Below, piece after piece: positions 13,064-25,194 of a stretch of DNA of 52,617 nt (positions within the stretch are counted from its first letter, which is position 1; each line of letters opens with the position of its first letter). Both the position numbers and the translations under genes were made by a program. This DNA comes from Trichoplax adhaerens (taxonomy: Eukaryota > Placozoa > Uniplacotomia > Trichoplacea > Trichoplacidae): positions 5,926,042 through 5,978,658 of the forward strand of contig NW_002060948.1 of the NCBI RefSeq assembly GCF_000150275.1, read 5' to 3'. The notes under the pieces were generated by a model that was not told where the DNA came from, ran no database searches, and was given only the letters and a program-made list of their open reading frames with translations.

Positions 13064-16043
13064 TACCTACATGAAGTATGTGTAGCAGTGATAGAGTAGC
13101 TGATCCGGTATAATAGTATGAATGTTATAATGACTACTATAAGGTAAAACCTGTCTAAAAATGTGTACCGATTGCCACAGCTTAATTTAGAGTACTATGA
13201 AGTACTATTAAATAGTGATATTGAAGATATGGTACCGTCATCGATCTGCAAAGTACTATATATGAAAGTTAGTGTAGTTTGGTAGTCCAGTTAGGCAGTT
13301 TGTATAGAAGTCTGGAGGTGGACTAAAGAAAGGAAGGCATTTCAGCGTATTTTATATAATTTTTATAGTCTTTTCTGCTTTGTTGATGATAGACGGATTA
13401 AGACAGTAGTAACTGTTCCCCATGTATAATTTATCTTTATAGCCTATTACTTAATTATAATGTTATAATTTTCTCGCGGTATTTTTATAAATTTGAAGAA
13501 TTTATTAAGATTAACATAAAGATTGATGTTTTCGTAGCAAAAAACCTAAAATGGTTAAAGGTAGTTCTATTGCAGTAGTGTCTCAGAATTGCTTCTCGTG
13601 GTTACTGTACTGTACTCTATTAACCAAGTTCTATCTCTAAATCATATCTAAATTCGATCAGATCTATATGTTATTTAGGGATGAATATTTTATCTTAACC
13701 TCGCTTCAAGACGGGTTTTAGGATCAAAGATGCTTTTCAGCTTTCGGTAGAATTATTTTCCATTTGAAATGCTATTATTATGTTTTGACGTCATTTTATT
13801 GTAGATAATGATAGACAAGAGCTGCATATATTGCTACTGAAACACTGAGTAGTTTTTAATAAAAGGAATCAAAGAAATTATAAAATGACAGTTCCTATAT
13901 GGGCTAGTTAGGTTATAACAATTACAAGGAACAATATTAGAAAAATTAAGTAATCAGTTTACTCATAATTATTCGCCACCAAACTTCCGGGTATGTCGTC
14001 ATACTCTATTATAATCGTTCTAACTTTCTACAGAGCAGTCGAGTTAGACATCGATGCTGATATTCTAGTCTATGGTCTTTTGTTAATATTTGAACGATTA
14101 GCTATTTTGATAATGAGACGAAAACAGCATATTTTTACGCCTGTTTATCTGTAACATTTTTAAAGGAAATATTAAAATATAATAAGCAACATCAATGCAT
14201 TGCTTATTGATTTACTTCATTTTGGTAAGTCGATTAAGATACATTTTTAACAAAATTTGAGAAATTATAGCTACAATTCTTATTGTATTTAAGAGACCAA
14301 TTAATAGCAGTAACTTCTATTACTACAATTGTAATTCTGATGCTTATTTAATATATTTTTATACCTGTCTGATAGTTGCAACTTTGACCCGTATCCTAAT
14401 GTACGGGACTAAATACTGTAATAAAAATTTTATATAAAAGCTTATCGACATTATTGTACAATAATATGTTTGATTAAAGCTTATTCTATTGATATTGATT
14501 CACGATACATCATAAATTTAATAATTATTAACAGCATAAAATACTAGTCAAAATTTTATATTACCTTCATTGCCTGTAATATACTACTAAATGTAAAATG
14601 ATTCAGCATAGAAAATAAAACGGCAGGATATAAAAATGTTAAAATGAAATGCAGTAAGAATGTAGAGCAAGCTTTTAAGTAATGTGTAATATTCATAGCA
14701 TTAAATAGAGTGCCTTATCACTACGCATCAGTGAATTCATAATAGCGAAAAATTTAAAAATTATGTTACCAAATTCCACACGGTAATAATTATGAGAGGA
14801 GACGAAGTATACCTAAAATCTTTACCAGAGTATTTCAATTATAATTGTATTATGTATAGTGTAATTGTCGAAACGCCTAAAAAATAACTTAATAGATAGT
14901 AGACAACCATTAAATAAAAGAATAAAATTGATACTGTACGAGTGAGATTCTAGATTGCCTGGAATCTTGAGATTGTGCTAAGCACACATCCGTGCTAAAT
15001 GGTTACAGTAAATATTGTAGTGTTTGTTAAAAATGTCTTATGAAGGTGATTGGCAGCAGAGATTAAGCAAGTAATTTGATATTAGATAAATGAGGAATTA
15101 TAGATCAAATATACTTAAATCGTAAAGCACGTTAGCAGATTTCTTCTCCTAGAGGTAGAGTTGTTCTTGGATGAAGAAGTAGTTTATGTAAAAAGATGAA
15201 CTTTATAAATTATCTAATCTTGATCATTTCTGATTTTGAGACAATTTACAGGAACTACTTAATCAAAATTTTACCCCAGTGTACAATTTTGATTGAGTAG
15301 TCCCAATAATTTATCGCATGGCACATTTTTGTCGGACTAATTTTCCTATAAGTCTAATACCTAACAAAACTTATCGTGAAATAAATTTCGAAACAACCCA
15401 GAAACATAAAAACAGAAATTTAGAGTTATTGAATTAAAGCAATAGTCTATAAATGTAATAACTTAGTAGAATTATAAAATTTATTGTTAGCCTCAATGAA
15501 ATTCTACTCTTCTCTAGATTGCCATATTTCAATCAACGATATTGGTCGTTGGCACATCAGGTAAATTAGTGTATTAATTTTTTACATTGCATCCTAATCC
15601 TTATGGTTCAGCAGTAATTTCTTTGCTCATTTAAGAGTAAGAATATTATCTTCATTCCCGTACTAATTTAGATACAAACCTTGTATCAGTAGTTTTAATG
15701 ACCAGCTCCGTCTGCCTTGGTACTTTTCATCTGACCAGTATAAGCGATCTAGAGATTAGAACTATTTAATACAAGACTTTTTATCACAGTTTTTGAAATT
15801 ATACAATCCTATAGACTGTATAAATATAGTAGTAGGCATGCTTTATAATATTAGCTTACGTATAACAAGAAAAATTAGCGATATGCCCATCTTCAAGATC
15901 TGTACAGAAAGGACTTTTGATAAGATCCATATGTTTATGTATCAGCGTACAGTATCCCTGAGATAAATTACAATTTATCTCTCAATAGATTAATACGTAA
16001 TATATAGATTTTATTAAACTAACTACTATTATTACCTGACTAG
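13064..16043. other. Gene-poor stretch upstream of the receptor fragment
   Basis: AT-rich sequence with an inverted repeat at 15251-15302. A weak candidate exon at 15497-15543 (an ATG, 15 or so codons, then AG|GTAAAT) cannot be confirmed. I see no secure gene. Confidence 0.4.
15251..15302. repeat. Inverted repeat, 20-base arms
   Basis: Left arm GGAACTACTTAATCAAAATT and right arm AATTTTGATTGAGTAGTCCC pair at 18 of 20 positions around a loop of about 12 bases (TTACCCCAGTGTAC-like). This could be the relic of a small foldback element. No flanking duplication is obvious. Confidence 0.7.
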
Positions 16044-18092
16044 ATGATTATTGTGCATTACGCCCGTGTCAAAATAATGGTACCTGTACGTTAATTAATG
16101 GAAGAGTGCATTGCAGTTGCCGATCGAGCTATTATGGAACTCGTTGCCGAGACTGTTAGTACATTATTGCGTTATACCGTAAATAATATTACAATAGCGT
16201 GATTAGCTGCATTTTCCTCTAGAATTTTCGCTAAAATAAATTGGCAGATTAGGAACGGTTAAACTTTCTTGCTTATTTAAGCTCATTCAAGAATTCTAAA
16301 ATATTTACTGTATCATTGACGTTCTATTACTTATAATTTCTCTTACCCTTAATCTAGATACGGCGAATCCAGGTAAGATTATATTTTTAAAGCTTAATTT
16401 CTAATACTTTAGAGGACTGCTATTGCCATTCACGTTTAGTAATGATTAATTTTGAAATTACCTTATTTTTCCGATCGAATTCCAGTATTTTGATATAGCT
16501 GTATTTTGGTGATTATCTGCAATTGAATATACTTTACGGCTATTTTTGAAAGATTCTTATCTAGCCAAATCATATTTAAATGATTTCAACTGAACTCATC
16601 TATATGAGTATTGCGATATAGTTTAGCTAAATTAAATGCGATCTTTACTTATAACTAAATAATTTTCAAAAGGCTGCATTTTACGATTAACAGAACAGCT
16701 ATGAATTTTAAAGATTACGATTTATGAGATTATCAAAATTCGATAAAGTATATGATTCAGTTTAGATCTAGTCATTCTATTCATTTAACTTTATCAAAGG
16801 AATCAGTATGTATGCTATGTTATTTGTATGCTGCATATATATGTATCTACTACATAATTATTTAAATTACTAAAAATAACTTGGAAGTAATTAAATTTCA
16901 TTTTATGTGAACGGAAACAGCAAAAGAAGGCCAGCTTCACTTAGCAAGTAGCACTACCGGTCGTAAGGAACGACTAGAGATTTATCACAACAATAATTGG
17001 GGTTCAATTTGTAATTCCGGTTTCAGCATTTTGAATGCAGAAGTAGCTTGTAAACAACTAGGATATTCGACAGTAAAGCATTATGGCGGCATAAAACATG
17101 ATGAAATCGGATATATTTGGCTTAGCAACGTTAATTGCAAGGGCTACGAATCTTCTCTCTCAGATTGTGCTCATTTAGGATGGGGTGTTCATTTCGACTG
17201 CTTCGATGTTACACTAACATGTTACAATGGTATGTAAATTTCATTTTCTCATACATTGTTAGCTCCTGTACAATAAAGAGTGCCAGTATATAATTAACCT
17301 AATATTAAGAAAGACTTAGCTTATATATAAAATGCTTGTTGTTTGATCATCATATTTTCGGGATATACTCGCAATATATTCATAATTTGCAGTATTTTTC
17401 CTCATCAAAATGATAGCATACGAAATGAATGACTTTAAAATATTTTTCACAGATACATTAATGCTGGCTATATAGAATTTAAGTCTGAATAGTTGATTCT
17501 CTCAGTCTTTCCTTTAAATCGATTGTACAACTCTACTCCTCTAGAACTTGTAGTAAATCTTCTTGATTTTAAAATAAGAGTGTATGAAGAATTTACCGAA
17601 TATCTCATTTTACCTACTGTTAGTGATAGTAAAATATTATCCACTACTAGTAATGGCTATTAATTTTCTTCATAAACTCTACCCACGTTTTACTTTATTA
17701 TCAGGTTTACAATTGAATTTAATCTAATTTGGTATTATGTTGCACTGACATTATTTTAATAGAAACTGAACTTGAAAGCGCTATACAAATCCGTCTTGAA
17801 AACACACATGGGTTAAATTCAACAGGACTAGTCCAAATTCTGTACAATGGAAAGTGGGGCTCGGTATGCAGCCAGAATTTTGATTACACTGATGCAAGTG
17901 TTATCTGCCGACATCTTGGATTTTCGAAACCTATCGCATATGGTCCAGGATATGGAAAAGGGAATGGAACCATCTGGCTTAACAATATCAGATGCAATGG
18001 TTATGAATCATCAATAACAGCATGTAATCACGATGACTGGGGAGTTCACGATTGCAAGCATGACGAAGATATCGGAATAACGTGTTTTGACA
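16044..18092 (+). CDS. EGF-SRCR-SRCR scavenger-receptor-like gene, partial
   Basis: Four exons, all phase 1-1, join in frame. 16044-16154 is an EGF module with six cysteines (C-x4-C-x5-C-x8-C-x-C-x8-C, ending YYGTRC). 16358-16372 is a 15-base micro-exon. 16921-17229 and 17763-18092 are scavenger receptor cysteine-rich domains with the family hallmarks (WGSICN...ACKQLGY, IWLSNVNC; WGSVCSQ..., VICRHLGF, IWLNNIRC, DDWGVHDC). Such proteins are secreted or cell-surface binding proteins. The last exon ends CFDA|GTAAGT; reading through gives CFDSKS and a TAA. No signal peptide exon was found upstream and no membrane or further domain exon downstream, where a truncated transposon begins at 18576. The gene therefore looks cut off at its 3' side, unless the read-through form is the natural end. 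Domain calls are secure; gene limits are not. Confidence 0.85.
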
Positions 18093-18575
18093 GTAAGTCA
18101 TAAAAAACGTTATATTTTTTTCTTCAATCCCAAGTTTGTCATTATTTGTTTATATTTGGTAGTATAGTTATATTATATCAATTTACTTTAGACATTTTGA
18201 GTATTTGTGATGTTTAATGGCACCATTGTGATTTAATATCAACTTGACTTCTTATATTTTTATTAATGAAAGTGGATAGAAGGTTCTAAACTCAATTCGT
18301 ATTAATATGTGAACATAGTCATATTATGAACATTTATTATAAGACGAATAGGTTTAGTATCCTGTAATAAAACCTGTTCTACTGACTGTAATTAAAATGT
18401 AGTTGAAACAAGTAATTTTAAGAATAGCAGATTTTATTACTGGTTCTCTATCGATTGAGATACTACGTACAAAATAGTACAACAAGCTCTGACAGACAAA
18501 GAAACTTCCTACAACAGCAGATCTTAGAAAAGAATGACTAAGAGCAACAATGACAGAAAAGCGTAGCTACTTAAA

Positions 18576-18915
18576 TGTAATGAAATGAAATGTGTAGAGA
18601 TCAAGCTACGAAACTTTAACAAACTTTGATTCTACTTTCGTTGCACTCCGGTCGACTTAACGCTAATACTTTGACACCAAATAAAATTTGGGGAAATAAC
18701 CGAACAACAATTTATTTCAAAACAAAAATGGAGAGAAGTATAAACCGAACAACCTTACAAATACTTAACTTTAAGTATTAATAAAATAAATGACAGACTT
18801 AAAAACTGTCAACGACCAAATAACCTTTCAAAAAGAAGAACGTTTTAACTTACGACAATTCGACCCCGAAGGCCTTTTAAATTCAACAAGTTCTTCAAAT
18901 AAAATCTTCTTCTAC
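18576..18915 (-). mobile_element. Transposon copy C, inverted and truncated
   Basis: This is the reverse complement of the last ~340 bases of copies A and B. The terminal inverted repeat is intact at 18576 (TGTAATGAAATGAAATG). Identity to copy B is very high: over the last ~125 bases I saw no difference, and only about three in the rest. Homology stops abruptly at 18915 (...CTTCTTCTAC), where mitofusin coding sequence starts within a few bases. A 42-codon frame beginning MTDLKTVNDQITFQKEERF runs on the plus strand here. It is shared with copy B and ends just past the junction. A deletion between the element's interior and the neighbouring gene is the simplest explanation. Confidence 0.85.
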
Positions 18916-18943
18916 AAGTAGCGATCAAGACGATGAAAATATA

Positions 18944-21900
18944 ATGGACGAGGGTTACTTTCAAGCCAATAACAACGTGAAAAGAATACCACTAAAGGTA
19001 CGTATTTGACAGTTAAGGAAGGTTTCGATTTTAGACCAAATTAAAGACATTAAAGAATGAATGAATTTTAAAAAAGTTAGTTATTTTAGAGGCTTTTTAA
19101 TATTATGCATACAGGAATTATCCAAGAAAATGAAAGCTTTACGCCAATCAGGCAACGAAGAAGTGAAAGTTATAAACGTTTTCTTGCCCAAGAACAAGTT
19201 TGTGTCATTTTCATCTATTGCCAATCCGTTGTGAAATTTCTAATATTTGATTCTAATGGATAGAAATGAAATAAAAATTTATTTAAGCACATTAAACTAA
19301 CGCTACTATTCATACTTGTGTTCTTGAAACTCGTTCTTGTCATATCCGAATCCATCAGAGTGTAATACTTACTCAAGGAATCATAGCTTACAGTAACTGC
19401 AGCTTCAAGAAATTTAGTTAAATTGATTAAAGCGTAGACCATTTCTTGCGTTACTTTATTGGAATTTTTATTCATCGCCAAAAAATTATCTCTAAGCCGG
19501 TGGTATTTCCCTCTCTTAGGCATGAAATACTAAAAGAGGAAATCGAAATTATGGATACGTAAGTTATGAACAGTTTAGTAGTAGCTAGCGATTCGTCATA
19601 GTAGTAGTGCAGAGATTGATTTAACCGAAAGGATTATCCTATTCACTTTTAGTCCTGGTGGTAGCACTGACGATAATATCGACAGCAGTATTAAAGATCT
19701 TTATGCAGACACAGATGTCTGTGTCTATCTCCTTAATGTCAACGATACGATTGAAAAAGATGATCAGGAATTTATTAAGAAGATGCTTATGCAACATCAT
19801 CAAGCCGAAATGTTTATTTTAGTCAATTACTGTGATGAGTTAGATGATTGCTCTGAAGACGAAGCCAACGAGGTAATCAATTTAATAATAAACTATCGTA
19901 ACTATCGATAGACAAGATATGAACGTCTTGATTTTAATATGAGCTACAGAGATCTGCAATTACTAAAAACAATAGCAGTACTGAACCTTAAATTAAGCAG
20001 ACCTAATGATAATGTGATTGACTAAGTTTGCACTAACAACGAAGACTGTAAAGTAGAGGTATAGAAATATTAACTAAGAATACCTTGAAATGCTAATTTT
20101 GTGCATGAAATGTTTAATAGGTTAAAAACCAAAATTTAATCAACTCGCAAATTGCCCTCAACGGATTAAACGATAGAGTCTTCTTTGTATCTTCCAAGGA
20201 GGTAAGCAGCTTCAAAATAAATCGATGTCGTTATGGAATGGAACAAATTATAGAATTTTGGATTCCTTCCTAATAATTATTCCAATGCCTGAGTAATTGA
20301 GCAAAATCGAACCACGGTTCATAAATTGTGTCTATTTTAGGCTTTGGCCGCTAAAGTCAATGGACTAACATCTGAAGGTAAATAACATGGTTTCAACTTT
20401 TCTCTCAGAGTTTAAAATATGTAGTCTTGCTTCAAAATATTCAGCTATATATAACTATTAAAGCAGCGCTTTTGCAAGGACTACGGTACTTTGAGTTAAA
20501 AGATAGAGCTATTAATTACAAACATTAATTATTCAATCGATTTTTTCTTCTAGAATTAAGAGATGAAAATGAAAAGGAACGATTAAGAGCATTCGAAACT
20601 TTTGAAAGAGAAATTCGAGTAAGATATTTCAGAATGAAGAAGTTTGCTATTTTTTACTATATGGCTTATGCTGTGAGTGGTAACCTTTCCTTCTCTCATA
20701 TAAATAGGAACGTGTCTGTATATCAACAAGAAAAGCCAAATTAGCCCAAAGTATGGATAAAGTTATAGAAGTCAACGGAGATATTCGTGAAATGATTCTA
20801 CAAAATTTGTAAGTGAAAGCAAATTTTGGCCTATTCTCTCTTTCGTTATGATATGGTAATGATATTGGTGCTTGTTACAGAGAATCAGTTGAATGGCTGC
20901 TTACTAACTTTATACTCTTCGAACTATTTTTATTTCATATGATTGCAGAATTTACGATTTTAATCTAATTTTTTCAACCTTAAATTAAGGGTACACTGTA
21001 ATCGAACTTACTCATGCCACTAATATTATACTATAAAGAATGATAGTAATAGTTTACGCAGCTAGTCCTCGTATAAGCTTTTAAAAGTTATCCCGGATAA
21101 TATCATTACTGCGGTATTAATTCGAGATATTTTAGTGTACTAAATCTATTCCTAATCTATTAGATTGCGATGGTCAAATGATTTGGGTACAAATTCGAAA
21201 ATTAATTTGCAAGATGGCAATAATTTTTATCTTCAAATCTCTCAACAACGGTAAGAAATTGTCCTATCATTAATGTGACAATTTTCATGTTTAGCATATA
21301 TCTTATAGACTCACCCAATTACTGTCTCATGTATTTTCTAATTTTCTAGAGAAAAATACTATGAGAAATTAAGTTCTGTATCGCAGTGCTTAAATTCTAG
21401 CACACATAGATGGATGGAAAGCCAGCTAAAATCTCTTGAAGCTAAAATCTATAAAGATGTAAATATTAATTATTAATTGATTAAGTCCAGCAGTTTGGAT
21501 TGTATTTAGTCTGCATAAAATAACGTTTGCAGGTGTATTATTGATAAGTGAAATCCTGTTAGAACACTACTTTTTTGATCTAATTTCTCTTCAATTAACC
21601 CCTCATTAAAAGTTATTAATTGTGTGTTATAATGAGTATCTCAGCAAATAGGAAATTGTGTACGATCGTTAGTCTTGTTAGTACAAATACTATCCTACAT
21701 TGATTAGGATTAATTTTACGACATAAAAGTGCAGTAGAGTATTATAATAGATCTCTTTAACGTCTAAAACTAAAAGAAAAAATTCTTTTAGTGTAGTTAT
21801 TTCTAGGCCTTGCAATATTCATGATTTTATTTTATTGTAGAATATGTCATAAGGTCAATAAAATTTGATTTAATCTTTATGCGCTAGACAATCCTACGAC

Positions 21901-24762
21901 TGTTAGTGTCTCTGACATTAAAGTAAATTGTAAATATTCCGAGAGCATTATACAGTCATAGTCATTGTGATACTAATTTCCTTCGATTTGTACTTATAGT
22001 ATACATACAATTAAAAATTTATTTATAATTAATAAAATCTCTAATATTGTTACATTTTATAATATTCATACTATCACGATTTTTCTCGGACTTACAGCAT
22101 AATATTCTCTGCTAATATTTTATGCATTTTTAATTAGGTGAATACAGCTATTCAGTCTCTCTGTTACGAAGTTGAAGGCATGATTCAAACATTTTTGCAA
22201 TCACATCCATTAGATTTTGCGCAAGAAATGACGCAATATAAAAGGGTTAGAAATTATCTTAGCTATAATCGTATGTTATTACATTATCTAATCTTAACTG
22301 TCGACATATATGATGTGGTAGTTATTAAATATTGTAACTTACCTGTCTAAGGTGATTTTGGAAATGTTAGCCATTTATTAAACCACAAATTATCATTATA
22401 AAACGTTCCACTGCTATGATGCCGAAACTATTAAAGTTAATCAGAGTTAACAGTAGAGTAAAATAGTGACTTTTAGAAAACTACTACCGTAATTAATCTA
22501 CTATTACACTAATATTTAACATTATGTAAATTCAGCGAATGAAGCTGTAAATCGATTTATTCTTGAACTTTTAGAGACTAGGTGAATATCTTAACATAAA
22601 ATTTCGTGTTGAAATGGAAGAATTATATCAGAATAACTTTGATGAAATCCGCTATCAATTAATATCAAATTTATACGGTATTATATTGTAGTGTAGTATT
22701 TTGAAATCCTTTATTGAAATAAATAGCCTTACATATTTTCGCGTACTGAAATTAACAAATACTTTCATATTTTTAGCAAGATTAACAGAACAACTAAAGC
22801 AGAATGATGATATCTTGCAAGTGATACAGGCATTGTAAGATCTCAATACCTAGACTATAAACGAAAAATTATGTAGTACCACTAGTAATATTTTATTAGG
22901 TCTCGCGACAACCCCCATTAAAATAACCTTATCAATATTTATGCATTATCCCTTGTAAATTAGAATAATTTTCTGCAGTTGTAAAGTTGGCATGACTTGA
23001 TAAGCGTAGTAAAATTAAAGTGAAAATTTTTAAGCATTTACTGTAGCAAACAAACCATTTAATTTTAGTTTTAACTTGGTCTTAAAGAAGCTTTATCGAT
23101 TCTTTATAGCTATTTTCCATTTTCTAGTATTCCGATTATTAAATAAATATATATACATATGTAGACATTGCTTCGCCTACTCTATTCTATTTCTAATTAA
23201 TAATGTCATAATGTTAATAATATCTATCACTCTACCTGTTTGGATAATATTTTTCTCCTTTTGGCTAAATCAAATTCTACTCTAAAAACTTACAGAGACT
23301 TCCGAGAAGGTCTGGATTATGGTATTATAAACTGCCATGATTATCTAGCTCGTTTTGAGGAGGACTTGAGCTTGTATTCCACAATAAAGAAAAATTTATT
23401 ACCAGCTGAAATTTCAGGCCTGGTTAGGATTTAATTGTACCTCAATTTTATTCGTAATGTTGCACTAAAAATTTAATAACTGCAAGAATATTCGAGCGTA
23501 GTTACTAGTTAACAAATTACTGTTGACACCACAGAAAATAAATAACACACCGCGAGCATATCGTAATTCTAAAGTTAACGACTTTCTTAGCCAACTACGA
23601 TATAATTAATAGCTACCGGTAAACCTTAAGGTTGGTTAATCAAGCACTAGTTCTTGCTGTGCTTATAATTACTTATGAAGATATCTGTTGTTTCTCAAGA
23701 TAATTTATCAAAGGTGTATTAAAGTTAAATAGATAATTATTACACTAATCAAGGAAATTCTCTCGAATTGACAATTAAAGTTAATTTTGACAAAATAATT
23801 GGTGTTAGGTTAGAACTCAGATTTCGATTAGATAATAATTTAGAGGTTAAGGATGGGCTATGTGCACTATGAGTTTATTATCAACTAAAATTGACATTTG
23901 TTCCTCTTACATACTAGAAAGTACTCTAATTGTAATCAATTTTTTAGGCGGCATCTGCAGCTGGATTTATGGCAAAAAGAATAGCCACTGGTTTGATTTC
24001 AGCGGTAAGCATATTAGTTCCTATTTACTGACATTACTATTGCAGCCAAACATAAATTATCAATTAATTTAATTTAAATCTATATCAATTAGAGTTTATC
24101 CACTATCGGAGCTGTTGGTACTGGTGTCTATCTTGGTGCCAAACATATTGATCCCAAAGAACGAGGAAAAAATTTTAAGCAACAAGTATTATTCATTCCA
24201 TACAATATACGTTGTACACATTTCTACTAAACTCATGCTGAGTGCCTAACTACATCCTGTTTATTTATTAGCTGGATAAATTTATCTCCAATCACCTAAA
24301 GGACAATATTACACGCTATGTGGCAGCAATATTCAATCAAATAAGGATGTATGAATATTGTGATAAAGAAATGTGTCAAGTAAAAATCTTGCACCAATAA
24401 TGATGATAAATCTTGCTGTGATTACTTTATACTACTAGATTATATTTTTCTTTCAATGGCACGGTGGAATCGAAGCTAATCCATTTTAGAGATCAATTTG
24501 AAAGGAGATGGTCTTTTCTTAACGTGGTAGAAAATAAAATTTTACCTTTTAATGCTGAAATTGATGAACTCAGGTACCAGATACTATCGTAACTTTTAAA
24601 TAAACATCGCAATCTATGTTTCATAATACTAATTGCTATTATTTAAATTTTGTGAAATCATTACAATTAGGAAGAAATTTTAGAACTAGAGATACGAACT
24701 CTCATTCAGCAGTCTATACATTGTATCAAAAATATCTGGATTCTGAAATAAGTACCTGCTGA
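18944..24762 (+). CDS. MFN: Mitofusin-like membrane GTPase, 5'-truncated
   Basis: Nineteen exons join in one frame (1671 bases, 556 codons plus TGA): 18944-18997, 19115-19197, 19520-19558, 19653-19872, 20121-20201, 20341-20377, 20554-20618, 20708-20808, 21164-21250, 21350-21458, 22138-22245, 22575-22677, 22777-22834, 23296-23422, 23948-24004, 24093-24185, 24272-24348, 24490-24573, 24675-24762. Mitofusins tether and fuse mitochondrial outer membranes. Visible: G3 motif MDTPGG (exon 3/4), G4-like VNYCD, the DRVFFVSSKE block, charged helices, a glycine/alanine-rich membrane hairpin (exons 15-16), the KERGKNFKQQ block after it and a C-terminal heptad region. Missing: the P-loop (GxxxxGKS) and switch I, about the first 170 residues of a typical ~750. 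The 5' exon begins a few bases after transposon copy C; the ATG at 18944 is the first in frame and an acceptor at 18916 is an alternative. GT binding is therefore doubtful, yet the remaining frame is fully open. Confidence 0.85.
19375..19523 (-). other. Antisense open frame, probably not a gene
   Basis: A minus-strand frame begins MPKRGKYHRLRDNFLAMN, stays open, and meets a good donor (TTGA|GTAAGT) at 19374. It lies in the intron between mitofusin exons 2 and 3 and its start overlaps exon 3. It could be the first exon of a nested antisense gene, but no partner exon was found. Coding character is fair and family recognition is nil. Confidence 0.25.
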
Positions 24763-25194
24763 AAACTGAAATTTTTATATTATTTACCATTCTGTTCTTA
24801 CACTTATCACATAAAAGCTGGCTGGGATAACTTGGTGTAGATTATATGTGATTCAGCTTTTAGTATTTAAAGTAGCCTTTCTTAGTAGAGTATGGTATTT
24901 AAGGTACATGCAATAATCATCTTTTTTCATTATGGAATATTATCTCAAAGCACTTTATCTAGATGTCTATAAAATTACTTTGGAGACATATTTATATTTT
25001 AGTCAGGGCTTAAGTTAGCATATACCTAAACGTACAACGTATTTGGCAGTTGTAATTGCTAAAATTGATATTTGAATGGTAATGGTGTAGACTACTATAT
25101 TACTGATCAAGATAGGACCTATGATTACTGCATATACTAAAATTTTCTTGTTAATTGGATATTTGTAGACTGTTTTATCTAAATTGACATGTAT
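24763..25194. other. 3' flank of mitofusin and start of the left direct repeat
   Basis: No gene. From about 25040 the sequence aligns to 32275 onward (GGCAGTTGTAATTGC versus GGCAGTTACAATTGC), so the left copy of the repeat that brackets the ATPase-TOPRIM gene starts here. Confidence 0.5.

Noticed and set aside
20881-20984. Possible extra mitofusin exon after an acceptor at about 20880
   Set aside because: It runs into TAA without a donor, while the exon at 21164 keeps the phase and the family pattern.
23076-23285. Hydrophobic 69-codon plus-strand frame that could be a membrane protein
   Set aside because: It lies in a mitofusin intron; its hydrophobicity comes from T-rich intron sequence and the exon phases on both sides join without it.
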